From: an uncultured Arachnia sp.
GTDB lineage: Bacteria; Actinomycetota; Actinomycetes; Propionibacteriales; Propionibacteriaceae
Direction: 5' to 3'
DNA: 64,000 nt
Assembly: GCA_947493705.1 (NCBI GenBank)
Contig: CANLSH010000014.1
Span: forward strand, 20,912 to 84,911
Both the position numbers and the translations under genes were made by a program. Below are positions 35,516 through 45,144 of the stretch, one piece after another. The notes under the pieces were generated by a model, which saw only the letters and a program-made list of their open reading frames with translations, was not told the origin of the DNA and ran no database searches. The stretch's first letter is position 1. Each line of letters opens with the position of its first letter.

Positions 35516-35812
35516 TCACACACAGTCGACGCAGTACTTCAGGTTGTTCTTGGTTTCCGCCAGCTGGCTGCTGGCCTTGACCAGGAAGCAGGAGGCACAC
35601 GTGAACTCATCGGCCTGCTTGGGCAGGACCCGAACCGTCAGTTCTTCGTGTGAGAGGTCTGCTCCGGGTAGTTCGAACGACTCAGCCGCCTCGACCTCGT
35701 CCTCATCCACCTTCCCGGAGTTCTTGTCATTGCGCCGCGTCTTGAGTTCTTCGAGCGAATCCTCGCTCATTTCCTCTTCGTTCTTACGCGGGGCGTCGTA
35801 GTCAGTGGCCAT
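35516..35812 (-). CDS. DUF4193 zinc-ribbon-like protein
   Basis: A 98-residue protein of the actinobacterial DUF4193 family: MATDYDAPRKNEEE, an acidic helical middle, and a C-terminal pair CASC and CVDC that probably binds zinc. The family is often found beside dut and sigA. Function unknown. ATG 35812 matches the conserved family start; AAAGGACCGGCGG lies just upstream. Confidence 0.9.
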   Translation of the reverse strand: MATDYDAPRKNEEEMSEDSLEELKTRRNDKNSGKVDEDEVEAAESFELPGADLSHEELTVRVLPKQADEFTCASCFLVKASSQLAETKNNLKYCVDCV

Positions 35813-36012
35813 CCGCCGGTCCTTTCCTTGGTCCTGAACCATGTCGGACCCAGCCGACTTGATCGGGGTATGTGTACCACATTCCATCGCTCAGGCAAGT
35901 AATCCGCGCACGACGTCCATCGCGGACACTGGCAGTGAGCATGACGCTGGCCTGATGGACGGTCCCCGCGCTGGTAGGTTGGGCGCGAGCAAACCCTCTT
36001 TGGAGTCGTCAG

Positions 36013-37221
36013 ATGAACAGTGCACTCAGCCCGCGTGAGATACAGGCGCGCCTTCGCGCTGGCGCTTCCGTTCCGGAAGTTGCCGCCGCTGCGGGCGTGG
36101 AGGTGGCCCGCATCGAAGGTTTCGCCCTCCCCGTCATGGCGGAGCGAGCACATGTGACAAGGACAGCTCTGGCTTCCACCGTGCGGCGGCGAGGCGATGG
36201 CTCCGGACATCGTCGTCTTGGTGAGATCGCTCACGAGCGTTTGCAGGCCCGAGGCTTGGATGCAGACACGGTGGAATGGGATGCCTGGCGCCAGAATGAC
36301 CTGAAATGGCGCGTCGTGGGGCTCCTGGATGATCAGGCTGCCCCTCGTGCAGCCGAGTTCGTCTTCGACCCGAAGGGACGGTTCAGCGTCGCTGACAATG
36401 CCGACGCCCGTTGGATGATCGGGGAGACACCGCCTGGCACACAGACTGATGCCGACAACGAGAACACCATCGACTTCAATGATGAACTGGCGCTCGTCCG
36501 TGTCATATCTGGTGCATCACCCAGCGGGGCCACAGGCCGGCCGGGCGATGATGTCCCAACGCAGCGCTCCGCCTACCAAGGGGCTGGCCACACCTCAGAG
36601 TTGGATGAGCTCTACGACATGCTGAGTGGCGTCAGTGAGGACTCTGTCAGGATCTACCTCGGCCTCGACGACGAGGAGCGACCAGAACCGGACAGAGACG
36701 CACCCGATGAGAACATCGAGCCGACGGACGAAGACTCGAACACATCGATGACAAGCCCGCCCTCTTCCATCGATATGGACGATCCTGCGGAGACGGTGGC
36801 CGAAGAGCTTTCCGAGCATCCTGACCTGCTCCAGGAGCCCGACGGAGACACCCCACAAGATGGTTCGACGGACGTCTCTGGCGCGTCCACTTCGTCAGAC
36901 TCGCCCGCCAATGATGCAGCCGAGGACGAGACCGGGAACAGCACGATTCCGGCTCCCTCGACAGTGGACCAGCAGGTTGCAGCCTCCGCGCCCGAGGAAT
37001 CCGGCGACGCGTCGACCTCCCCCAGCGGATCGGATGGGACGGACGTCTCCAGCACCGACACGGTGGAGGAGGTTTCCTCCGGTCCAACCCCTGTCACCCC
37101 TCAGCAGGATCCACTTGTACCGGAGGACGCCCCGCCGGCTTTCAAGCGCAGACCTGCCAAAAAACGTGCCAGCATCCCGAGCTGGGATGAGATCATGTTC
37201 GGCGGTCCGCCCCGAGGCTGA
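36013..37221 (+). CDS. sepH: Cell division protein SepH (short form)
   Basis: A 402-residue SepH (DUF3071) protein; known SepH binds FtsZ and promotes Z-ring assembly at the septum. Visible: the helix-turn-helix SPREIQARLRAGASVPEVAAAAG at residues 6-28, GFALPVMAERAHV, the VEWDAWRQNDLKWRVVGLL block at about 88-106, a very acidic disordered middle, and the conserved end KRASIPSWDEIMFGG. The usual 45-60 residues before the SPREIQ helix are missing; upstream there is no ATG/GTG in frame before a stop, and TGGAG lies 8 nt before this ATG. Confidence 0.87.
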   Translation: MNSALSPREIQARLRAGASVPEVAAAAGVEVARIEGFALPVMAERAHVTRTALASTVRRRGDGSGHRRLGEIAHERLQARGLDADTVEWDAWRQNDLKWRVVGLLDDQAAPRAAEFVFDPKGRFSVADNADARWMIGETPPGTQTDADNENTIDFNDELALVRVISGASPSGATGRPGDDVPTQRSAYQGAGHTSELDELYDMLSGVSEDSVRIYLGLDDEERPEPDRDAPDENIEPTDEDSNTSMTSPPSSIDMDDPAETVAEELSEHPDLLQEPDGDTPQDGSTDVSGASTSSDSPANDAAEDETGNSTIPAPSTVDQQVAASAPEESGDASTSPSGSDGTDVSSTDTVEEVSSGPTPVTPQQDPLVPEDAPPAFKRRPAKKRASIPSWDEIMFGGPPRG

Positions 37222-37258
37222 GGTTGGCTGGTCGACATCCCTCGGTCGTACTCGCCCG

Positions 37259-37909
37259 TCAGGCGCTGTCAGTATCGAACGGGAGCGGTTCGGGCGAAAG
37301 CGTTGCGCGGGCACGCGTGGCCGTCATACGACGACGGTGGTGGGCCCTGCACAGCACTTCGTAGCGCACCTCAATACCGCTCTCGGTGTCCCCCACCACC
37401 ACTTGGGAACCCTCGGTCACCATGAGGCCGTCGACGGTGCGGGCATTGTGAGTACCTTTCGCGGAACACCAGCACAAAGGCCCGAGCGGCAAAGTCTCGG
37501 TGCGGTCTGCGAGTTCGACGAGGCGCTGCGAACCCGGGAACAGTCGCGTTCGAAAATCCGCCAGAATACCGAAGGTGTAGACATCCAGCTGCAGTTCGTC
37601 CACGATGCGTGCCAGCTGCTCAATGTGCTCGCCGGTGTAGAACTGAGCCTCGTCGCACACCAGGTAGTCCACACGCTTGCCACCGGTCAGCTCGGCGATG
37701 GTGTAGCGCCAGAAGTCGAAATCCTCATTCACCTCGAGTGCCGAAGCTGACAGACCCAGGCGCGACGTGACGCTGGAAGTACCGGAGCGATCCTGAGAAG
37801 TGAAAAGGCGGCCCTGGCGCCCGTGAGTCGACTGTGTGTGGTGAAACTGGAGCGCGAGCGTCGACTTGCCGCAGTCCATGGGTCCGGTGTGAAAAACGAG
37901 CTCAGCCAC
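37259..37909 (-). CDS. tdk: Thymidine kinase (type II)
   Basis: A 216-residue salvage enzyme that phosphorylates thymidine. Walker A is GPMDCGKST at residues 9-17, the Walker B-like DEAQFYT has Asp86 and catalytic Glu87, and a C-terminal zinc pair (WCSAKGTHNARTV and the later VLCRAHH) is partly visible. I start at GTG 37909, preceded by AAGGAGGGGGG, overlapping the glycosyltransferase gene by 8 bp. Last gene of a four-gene minus-strand operon. Confidence 0.92.
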   Translation of the reverse strand: MAELVFHTGPMDCGKSTLALQFHHTQSTHGRQGRLFTSQDRSGTSSVTSRLGLSASALEVNEDFDFWRYTIAELTGGKRVDYLVCDEAQFYTGEHIEQLARIVDELQLDVYTFGILADFRTRLFPGSQRLVELADRTETLPLGPLCWCSAKGTHNARTVDGLMVTEGSQVVVGDTESGIEVRYEVLCRAHHRRRMTATRARATLSPEPLPFDTDSA

Positions 37910-39149
37910 TTCGGCCCCCCTCCTTGCCATAGTTTTGTATGACGGATTCATAGACCGCGACGAAACGCTCGGCCATGCGGTCTGCGCTGAGCGACGGTAG
38001 CAGAGCGGGCGTGGCCGCTGCCAGCCGCCGGCGAAGGCCTGGATTGCACATGTGACTGATGCCTTGGGCCAGGGACGCGATGTCTGGGCCAGTGAGGTGG
38101 GATGTCTCCGGTGAGAGCCCAACGGTGAGCCGGTCATCGCAGTACAACACCGGGAGGCCCGCTGCCACCGCCTCCATGATCACCAGGCCCTGTGAATCGA
38201 AGCGATAGCTGCTGAGCGCCAGAACATCGGCGTTGCGCAACTCAGCGGCGATGGCATCCAGTGACCCCAGGTGCCCGCGGAAGTCGATACGGGGATCGCC
38301 GTCGGCCAGGACTCGCAGTGCCTTGCGCTGGTCTCCGTCACCGATGATGACGAGCTCAGTATTCGGCTCCTCAGCAATGCGAAACGCTTTGATCAGGACG
38401 TCGAGGCGCTTCTCCTTGGCGAGCCGACCCACGAACAGGAATCTCACCTTGTCATCGCTGCGGGTCCGCTCCACCGCATCGATGGCAGCTTTCATGCGCT
38501 CGTTGTATCCAGTGGGCACGACGAAGCCATTGAGGTCCATCCCGGCAGCTTCATCAATCAGATCCACCATGAAAGGGGATGGCACCGTGTAGGCATCCAC
38601 TTTGCCTGCGAGGTCAGCGAAGGAGGCCCAGTCCATGCGAGCCGCCAACCCGCCCGTCTCGCGCTCGCGCCGCGGCAGTCGCGATCGTGGGGGCTGACGC
38701 CCAGCCGCCGAGGTGAGCAAAGGGTTGATGAGCCACAGGTAGGACAGAGTTCCCCAGATGGCCCTCTTCACCGTTCGGTGGGTGCCCGCGATGTTGGCGT
38801 GGAATGTGTGGACGTGAGCGATCCCCTGCAGCGCGGCCACCCGTGCCGAGAGAATGAGAGCGCCGCGGTCCGTCTGGGAGTGGATCACATCAAACTCGGC
38901 TTCACCGCTGATGAGCTGGGCGCGACGTTTCGAGAAGTGCAGGACGCTCAGGTGGGAGGAGGTGCCCTCGATGTAGATGGTGGGGCACTCGATGGTTCGA
39001 CAGCCTCGCGGCTTCTGGAGATGCCGGTCCGGCGCGATGAGGGTGACGTCATGGCCCAGCTGAATCAACTTCTCCAGCTGTGTTTCGACGGAGCGCCCGA
39101 CGCCGCCCGAGGACGGGTAGAAGTCATCCAGGACAAGCGCGATTCTCAT
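37902..39149 (-). CDS. GT4 family glycosyltransferase
   Basis: A 415-residue GT-B enzyme. N-terminal domain: MRIALVLDDFYPSSGGVGRSV; C-terminal: PTGYNERMKAAI, FVGRLAKEKRLDVLIKAF at about residue 243, and the E-x7-E region FDSQGLVIMEAVAAGLPVL. The sugar and acceptor are not predictable; a membrane lipid or sugar polymer is likely from family breadth. ATG overlaps the phosphodiesterase stop by 4 bp (ATGA), and tdk follows by overlap. Confidence 0.88.
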   Translation of the reverse strand: MRIALVLDDFYPSSGGVGRSVETQLEKLIQLGHDVTLIAPDRHLQKPRGCRTIECPTIYIEGTSSHLSVLHFSKRRAQLISGEAEFDVIHSQTDRGALILSARVAALQGIAHVHTFHANIAGTHRTVKRAIWGTLSYLWLINPLLTSAAGRQPPRSRLPRRERETGGLAARMDWASFADLAGKVDAYTVPSPFMVDLIDEAAGMDLNGFVVPTGYNERMKAAIDAVERTRSDDKVRFLFVGRLAKEKRLDVLIKAFRIAEEPNTELVIIGDGDQRKALRVLADGDPRIDFRGHLGSLDAIAAELRNADVLALSSYRFDSQGLVIMEAVAAGLPVLYCDDRLTVGLSPETSHLTGPDIASLAQGISHMCNPGLRRRLAAATPALLPSLSADRMAERFVAVYESVIQNYGKEGGRSG

Positions 39150-40264
39150 CGCGGAGCAAAGCTGAAGAGCGGAACCACCATCTCCTGTTCCGTCAGCGAG
39201 CCGTGCATCCCCACCAGGGAGAACTCCCCGGGAAAGGCTGCCGTCATGACTCCCCAATCCTGCCTCATGGCCACCAGCACATCCCCGATGCGGGGCACCA
39301 CCCGGCGCTCCACGCTCGGCCCGAACCAGCCAGCATCCAACGCCTGGTTGCGTGTGACGACGTGCGCCCTCTCGCCCAGGAACTCACCCCACGAGGCAGC
39401 GACGCGGCCTGGATCATCACAGTACAGCTGACGGAAGCGAGCCTCGCCCCCAATGTGGCGACAGCCACTGAGCGCTGCCTCGTCCTCTGCAACGATCTTT
39501 CGCTCCTCCGCCACGTTGACCATTCCGTGGTCACCCGTGACGAGCAAACAGGTCTCAGGTGGCAGCTGCGCTGCGAGTTCCGCCACCGTGTCGTCGATCT
39601 GGACGAGGCGCTCGAGCCACTGCCACGAGCCGACACCATGGCCGTGTCCATCATGGTCCAGCATGCGCTCGTAGCAGTAGACCACCTGATTCGTCCTCAA
39701 CGATTCGTGCACCAGATCGATGAAGTGCTCACGGTTGCCCTCGCTCGTGATTCCCAGGTGCGCGGTGCCCTGGAAGGCGAGTTGCGTCAGAGCGCTGTCA
39801 GCAAAGCGCTCCAGCGACACGGCACCGCAGGCGATGCCAGTTTTCGACAACCGCTGGAAAACAGTGTCATGACAGCGAAACGATGCCACGTCGGCTGGCC
39901 CGCCCTCCCATGTCAGCGCATTGAGCAGCTGATCCCGTTCAGGGTCCAGAAAACTGTAGCCCACCACACCATGGTGTCCCGGCGCTGTACCGCAGCCCAG
40001 ACTGGTCAGTGAGGTGGCGGTGGTGGATGGCACGGAACAGGTGAGTGCCGTCGCCGATGCCAGCTGCTCCGCGAGGGTGTCCGCATGGTCCGCGTGTGTC
40101 TCCAGTGGGTACCACCCGAGTCCATCCACGAGAAAAAGGACGTAACGACGGGCCCTGGGGATGTCCAGGATCGGCGTCTCTCCTGCCAGTCGTGCTGCGA
40201 TGCTGGGGAGTAGACTGCCCAGCGACGCGCCGCCGTAACGGGGTGAGACGAAATCTGGATGCAT
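39146..40264 (-). CDS. Alkaline phosphatase superfamily protein (nucleotide pyrophosphatase/phosphodiesterase type)
   Basis: A 372-residue metal-dependent hydrolase. The first metal site is FLVDGLGWYP (Asp near 47), the nucleophile Thr is in CSVPSTTATSLTSLG, the second site is DHDGHGHGVGS, then TGDHGMVNV and a C-terminal GMHGSLTEQEMVVPL. The set fits type I phosphodiesterase/nucleotide pyrophosphatases. No signal peptide is seen, so it is probably cytoplasmic. ATG 40264 is within TGATG, sharing one base with the preceding stop. The same neighbour pair (DUF5998 and this family) recurs in actinobacteria. Confidence 0.87.
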   Translation of the reverse strand: MHPDFVSPRYGGASLGSLLPSIAARLAGETPILDIPRARRYVLFLVDGLGWYPLETHADHADTLAEQLASATALTCSVPSTTATSLTSLGCGTAPGHHGVVGYSFLDPERDQLLNALTWEGGPADVASFRCHDTVFQRLSKTGIACGAVSLERFADSALTQLAFQGTAHLGITSEGNREHFIDLVHESLRTNQVVYCYERMLDHDGHGHGVGSWQWLERLVQIDDTVAELAAQLPPETCLLVTGDHGMVNVAEERKIVAEDEAALSGCRHIGGEARFRQLYCDDPGRVAASWGEFLGERAHVVTRNQALDAGWFGPSVERRVVPRIGDVLVAMRQDWGVMTAAFPGEFSLVGMHGSLTEQEMVVPLFSFAPR

Positions 40265-40842
40265 CAACCCACCCGGGACTGCAGGAGGGCGCCGAAATCC
40301 AGTAGCCGACGCGTGTTGGAATCACCGTCACCGACGGGACTCATGCGCACGGTGAGATCGTTCGGAACCTGCATCCCTGTCCAGCCGTGGTCGGCGTCGC
40401 ACGAGGGATCCTCACAGGAAGCGGGACCAATGTCGAGCCGTCGGGCAGCGCCCCAAACCAGTGTGAGCCACGTTTCCACCACCTCGGACTCAGCACCGTA
40501 TGACTGTGGCTTGCTCACTGAACGCGTCACCACCACCGAATCAATGGCGCGCAGCGCCACCACCTCGGATGTGGTGAGTGCACGGTCGCTCGCCCCGTCG
40601 TCACCGTCGTCGGTGTGGCAGACGAGGAGCTGTTTTTCTGTCAGCACGAGCACGGTGATGTGGCGCTGGACCTCGTGACCCGCGAAGGTGGCTTCGTGAT
40701 GCACGAGGTGCCCCACAACACTCTGGTTTCCGAGCCCGGCGGCGATGGTGTCGGTCACCAGTTCGGGGTAGAAACCGCACTCCGAAATCTGGTCAATGAG
40801 GTCAGCAGGCAGAGGGGAGGTTCTGTGGCGCGGATGGTTCAC
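40264..40842 (-). CDS. DUF5998 family protein
   Basis: About 192 residues: LPADLIDQISECGFYPELVTDTI, VGHLVHHEATFAGHEVQRHITVLVLTEKQLLVCHTDD (in pieces), an SVVVTRSVSKP block, and CEDPSCDADHGWTGM, all typical of DUF5998. Function unknown. The frame is open to 40941, but I use GTG 40842: a GACACT hexamer ends 6 nt before it and family similarity starts just after. An ATG at 40881 would overlap the start codon of the divergent App1 gene. First gene of the operon ending in tdk. Confidence 0.78.
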   Translation of the reverse strand: MNHPRHRTSPLPADLIDQISECGFYPELVTDTIAAGLGNQSVVGHLVHHEATFAGHEVQRHITVLVLTEKQLLVCHTDDGDDGASDRALTTSEVVALRAIDSVVVTRSVSKPQSYGAESEVVETWLTLVWGAARRLDIGPASCEDPSCDADHGWTGMQVPNDLTVRMSPVGDGDSNTRRLLDFGALLQSRVG

Positions 40843-40879
40843 GCGGCAAGTGTCCCATGATTGCCCTAAGTTGTGGGCC

Positions 40880-41905
40880 ATGAAGTCCCGCCCTTTCTTT
40901 GCCGCCCGCATCGAGGATCGCATCAACGCGATGACCACCAAACTCCTGTCGCGTCGAGGCTGGAAGCAGGCCGTTGTCGGCTACACCGGCTTTGGCACGC
41001 CTGAACAAGTCCGGGTGTTGGCCCGGGTGGTACTGAAACCGCCAAGTGAGCTCGGGATTGTGCGCGCTGCCACCGAGCTGATGCACCAGCGCGGGTGGCG
41101 CAACTTCATTTCCACGCCCGAGCCCGAGGCTGACGCCTGGATCATCATGGGCGGCGAGCCCATCCTCGTGTCCGCGGACCGCGGTGGCTACATCGATGTC
41201 CGTGTGAAGAACCCGGGTCTGGCGCCCGGATGGCACACCATCGAAGTCGCGACCACCACTGGCGCCTCCACCTTCGTCGACGTCCAGATCATCGACTCTG
41301 ATGAGACCTTCGGCATCGTCAGCGACATCGACGACACCATCCTCTCCACCTGGTTGCCGCGACCGCTCCTGGCTGCATGGAATTCGTTCTTCCTCACGGA
41401 GCAGGCACGCCAAGCCGTGCCCGGCATGGCCCGGATGTATCAGCAGATGTTGGCCGATCATCCCGGTGCGCCGGTCATCTACATCTCCACGGGTGCCTGG
41501 AACACCTATCCCATGGTGGAGCGCTTCCTTGCCCGCCACGGGGTTCCCAGAGGAGCGTTGCTGCTGACGGACTGGGGCCCCACCAACACCGGCTGGTTCC
41601 GGAAGGGGCCGGACCACAAGCGCACGTGCCTGCGGGAGTTGGCCCGGGACCTCCCCAACGTCTCCTGGGTCCTGGTGGGCGACGACGGCCAACACGATCC
41701 AGATCTCTACGCTGAATTCGCCGCCCTCCAACCACAGCACGTGCGTGCCCGCGCCATCAGGCAACTGAGCCGGGGGGAGCACGTTCTGGCGGGCACCATC
41801 CAGTTCGACCAGACTGACCCGGATCGCTGGGTCCCGGAGGCCGCTCCGGAGGTGCGGGCTCCCGACGGAGACGGCCTGGCCGATAAGCTGCGCACGATCA
41901 TCTGA
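40880..41905 (+). CDS. App1-type phosphatidate phosphatase family protein (DUF2183)
   Basis: A 341-residue protein. The HAD-like catalytic motif D-x-D-x-T is FGIVSDIDDTILST (Asp149, Asp151), followed by VIYISTGAWNTYPMVERFL, LLLTDWGP, and VLVGDDGQHDPDLYAEFA, the conserved C-terminal block of App1 proteins. The N-terminal half is a beta-rich domain. In yeast App1 dephosphorylates phosphatidate; the bacterial substrate is not known. TAAGTT ends 7 nt before the ATG, so the mRNA is likely leaderless. Confidence 0.88.
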   Translation: MKSRPFFAARIEDRINAMTTKLLSRRGWKQAVVGYTGFGTPEQVRVLARVVLKPPSELGIVRAATELMHQRGWRNFISTPEPEADAWIIMGGEPILVSADRGGYIDVRVKNPGLAPGWHTIEVATTTGASTFVDVQIIDSDETFGIVSDIDDTILSTWLPRPLLAAWNSFFLTEQARQAVPGMARMYQQMLADHPGAPVIYISTGAWNTYPMVERFLARHGVPRGALLLTDWGPTNTGWFRKGPDHKRTCLRELARDLPNVSWVLVGDDGQHDPDLYAEFAALQPQHVRARAIRQLSRGEHVLAGTIQFDQTDPDRWVPEAAPEVRAPDGDGLADKLRTII

Positions 41906-41943
41906 GACATCACGCAAGAAAAACTCCAGGAGCACGGACACCG

Positions 41944-44526
41944 ATGGCAAAGAGCAGGACTGAGGAAGAAGCCTTCGAGGAGAACATCCTCGACGTCGAT
42001 GTCACCTCCGAGATGGAGGCCAGCTTCCTTGAGTACGCCTACTCCGTCATCTACTCCCGAGCACTGCCGGATGCCCGGGACGGACTGAAGCCAGTACAGC
42101 GCCGCATCCTGTACTCCATGGACGAGATGGGTGTCCGGCCTGATCGCGGTCACGTGAAATGTGCACGGGTGGTGGGCCAGGTCATGGGTGTCCTGCATCC
42201 CCATGGCGATACCGCCATCTACGACGCCCTGGTGCGCATGGGCCAGCACTGGGCCGTGCGCCTGCCCCTCATCGACGCTCACGGGAACTTCGGGTCACTC
42301 GACGCCGGCCCTGCAGCGATGCGCTACACCGAATGCCGCATGGCGCCCTCGGCACGGGCGATGACGGCCGGGTTGGACGAGGACACCGTCGATTTCCGGC
42401 CCAACTATGACGGCAAGGAGACCGAACCTGCCGTCCTCCCAGCCGCATTCCCGAACCTGCTGGTCAACGGGGCCACAGGCATTGCCGTGGGGATGGCCAC
42501 CAACATTGCCCCCCACAACCTCGTCGAGGTGGTGGCCGCACTGAAACAGCTGCTCGCCAACCCCGAGCTGGAGCTGGATGATCTGATGAGGTTTCTTCCC
42601 GGCCCGGATTTTCCGACCGGCGGCAAAATCATCGGCCTCGAGGGTGTCCGTGATGCCTACGCCACCGGTCGGGGAAGTTTCAAGGTGCGCGCCACCACCC
42701 GGGTGGAGAAGGTCTCGCCCAGACGGCAGGGCATCATCGTCACCGAGCTGCCCTACATGGTGGGCCCCGAGAAGATCATCGAGCAGATCAAGAAGGGAGT
42801 GGGGGAAAAGAAGCTCACCGGGATCGCCGATGTCAAGGACCTCACGGACCTGGCACACGGCACCCGACTCGTCATCGAGGTCAAGAACGGCATCAATCCC
42901 GATGCCCTGCTGGAGCAACTCTTCAGGGTGACGAAGCTGGAGGACACGTTCGCGATCAATGCCGTCGCGCTTGTCGACGGCCAGCCACGCACCATGACGC
43001 TCATTGAGATGCTTCAGGTGTACTTGGAGCACCGGATTGAGGTGACGCTGCGCCGCACCAATTTCCAGCTGGGGCGGGCCGCAGACAGGCTGCATCTCGT
43101 TCGAGGTCTGATGCTGGCCATCGCCGACATCGATGATGTGATCGCCATCATCCGCAGCTCCGAGGACGCTGCACAGGCACGTGAACGCCTCATTGGCGCT
43201 TTTGACCTGGATGAGATTCAGGCCAACTGGATCCTTGACATGCAGCTGCGGCGTCTCACGAAGTACTCCACGATAGAACTGGAAAAGGAATCGACGGAGC
43301 TGCAGGAGCGGATCGCGAGCTTGCAGTCGATCCTGGATGATGACGACGTTCTCCGCTCGGTGGTGACCAGCGAACTCGATGGTGTCGTCAAACAGTTCGG
43401 CACCTCACGCCGCACCATCCTGCTGTCTTCCAGTGGTCACATTTCCAAGGCTGCCCAGCCCCTGGAAGTGCCGGATGATCCGTGTTGGATCCTGCTCTCG
43501 GGCACAGGGCTGGTGGCTCGTGTGGGAGCCGACGGGGCGTTGCCGGCATCTGGTCCAAGAACGGCACACGACGTCATCGTCTCCGCCATCCGCACCACCG
43601 CCCACGCCGAGTTCGGGGTTCTCACCAATCGCGGTCGACTGCTTCGGTGCCGCGCCATCGAGCTCCCCACCGTGCCCCCCACGGCCAACGCACCCTCCCT
43701 CCAGGGCGGATCGCCAGTCAGCGAACTGTGGCCACTGGAGCCCAAGGAGCGTGTCGTGGGGATGACGAGGCTCGGCCCGGAAGCGTCGGGGCTTGCTCTG
43801 GGCACTCGTCGGGGTGTCGTGAAACGCGTCGCACCCGAGGTGCTGAACAAAGAGGCGTGGGATGTCATTCGCCTCGAGGGCAACGATGAGGTGGTGGGTG
43901 CCCTTGAGCTGGTGGATGATTCGCTGCAGTTGGCGTTCATCACCACCGATGGGCAGTTGCTCCATTTTCCGGCCAGTGCTGTTCGTCCACAGGGGCGCTC
44001 CGGCGGTGGTGTGGCCGGGATCAAACTCACGCCCAAAGCATCCGTTGTATGGTTCGGCGCCACCCAACCGCAAACAGACGAACTCGTCACCGTCTCCGGG
44101 TCCGCTTCATCCCTGTTCGGGACGGAAGTGGGGGCCGCCAAGGTCACCCCCATGAACTCCTATCCCACCAAGGGCAGGGCCACTTCGGGGGTGCGCTGCC
44201 ACCGCTTCCTGAAGGGTGAGGATGCACTCATCCTGGCCGCCATCGGCCATGCACCTGTCATCGCCGCGGCCGCCAGCGGCTCCCCCGTGGAGCTTCCGGC
44301 CTCCTCCCAGAAGCGGGATGGTTCAGGGGTGGTTGTCAATCAGCCGGTGGCGTCATTGGCTCCGCGAACGCTCAGCCGGGGCAGCTCAGAGGGCTCCAGG
44401 GGCGGGCGCGACGAATCAGCACCTTCCTACAACGCTCCTGAACACACCCACATGAGTGAGCCTTCGGACACTGCGTCAGCCGCTGACTCTGGACAGGATG
44501 CGCTACCCGTGAACGATGACCAGTAA
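41944..44526 (+). CDS. parC: DNA topoisomerase IV subunit A (ParC/GyrA family)
   Basis: An 860-residue type IIA topoisomerase subunit that cuts and reseals DNA. The catalytic Tyr128 is in AAMRYTECRM; the quinolone region reads HPHGDTAIYDALVRM with Thr90 where E. coli GyrA has Ser83. The C-terminal part is a beta-pinwheel of repeated GLVARV/GRLLRC blades, without a clear GyrA box, and ends in an acidic tail. With the ParE gene at 50820-52901 this would be the second type IIA enzyme of the cell, as in many actinobacteria. CAGGAGCACGGACACCG precedes the start. Confidence 0.9.
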   Translation: MAKSRTEEEAFEENILDVDVTSEMEASFLEYAYSVIYSRALPDARDGLKPVQRRILYSMDEMGVRPDRGHVKCARVVGQVMGVLHPHGDTAIYDALVRMGQHWAVRLPLIDAHGNFGSLDAGPAAMRYTECRMAPSARAMTAGLDEDTVDFRPNYDGKETEPAVLPAAFPNLLVNGATGIAVGMATNIAPHNLVEVVAALKQLLANPELELDDLMRFLPGPDFPTGGKIIGLEGVRDAYATGRGSFKVRATTRVEKVSPRRQGIIVTELPYMVGPEKIIEQIKKGVGEKKLTGIADVKDLTDLAHGTRLVIEVKNGINPDALLEQLFRVTKLEDTFAINAVALVDGQPRTMTLIEMLQVYLEHRIEVTLRRTNFQLGRAADRLHLVRGLMLAIADIDDVIAIIRSSEDAAQARERLIGAFDLDEIQANWILDMQLRRLTKYSTIELEKESTELQERIASLQSILDDDDVLRSVVTSELDGVVKQFGTSRRTILLSSSGHISKAAQPLEVPDDPCWILLSGTGLVARVGADGALPASGPRTAHDVIVSAIRTTAHAEFGVLTNRGRLLRCRAIELPTVPPTANAPSLQGGSPVSELWPLEPKERVVGMTRLGPEASGLALGTRRGVVKRVAPEVLNKEAWDVIRLEGNDEVVGALELVDDSLQLAFITTDGQLLHFPASAVRPQGRSGGGVAGIKLTPKASVVWFGATQPQTDELVTVSGSASSLFGTEVGAAKVTPMNSYPTKGRATSGVRCHRFLKGEDALILAAIGHAPVIAAAASGSPVELPASSQKRDGSGVVVNQPVASLAPRTLSRGSSEGSRGGRDESAPSYNAPEHTHMSEPSDTASAADSGQDALPVNDDQ

Positions 44527-44549
44527 CCTGAGCTCACTAAGGAGCGCTG

Positions 44550-45041
44550 ATGAGTTTTACTGACCTGTTGAAGGCCAATCGCGAGTATGCCGAGGATTTC
44601 GAGCACGGAGGATTCGATGGAATCGCTCGCTCGGGCGTAGCCATACTCACGTGCATGGACTCACGCATCGAACCACTCTCCATGGTGGGCTTACACATTG
44701 GAGAGGCCAAAATTCTCCGCTCCCCCGGTGGCCGGGTGTCACCGTCGATGATGACAGGGTTGGCCCTCAGCGTGCAGCTGTTGAATGTGGACCGCATCAT
44801 GATCGTCCCTCACACCCGGTGCGCCATGGCCGCCAACACCGATGAGGACATTCGCGCAACCATCTCGGAGCGTAGTGGCCTGGACACCACGTGGCTGGAC
44901 TTCGGCACGATCCAGGACCAGGTGCAGCGCCTCCACCACGACGTGCGTGCCATCCGCAACCATCCGCTGATCAAGGACCGTGCAGAGGTGGGCGGCTTCA
45001 TGTATGACGTCGACACCGGTGTGCTGGAGCAGCTGGACTGA
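44550..45041 (+). CDS. Beta-class carbonic anhydrase
   Basis: A 163-residue zinc enzyme converting CO2 and bicarbonate. Zinc ligands Cys35, His88 and Cys91 and the Asp37-Arg39 dyad are present (TCMDSR, PHTRCAM). Its length and GLHIGEAKILRSPGGRVS match the short actinobacterial beta-CA group. AAGGAGCG precedes the start 23 nt after parC, so it may be read through from that gene. Confidence 0.92.
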   Translation: MSFTDLLKANREYAEDFEHGGFDGIARSGVAILTCMDSRIEPLSMVGLHIGEAKILRSPGGRVSPSMMTGLALSVQLLNVDRIMIVPHTRCAMAANTDEDIRATISERSGLDTTWLDFGTIQDQVQRLHHDVRAIRNHPLIKDRAEVGGFMYDVDTGVLEQLD

Positions 45042-45144
45042 GTCGCGGAAAACCACTGGTCCTCGCGGCGCACCAGCCGCGTGGCGCTGCACCTGCGCTA
45101 CATCACAGGTGAGGCGCAGACCACTGGTATTCCTCTGTGGGTGA

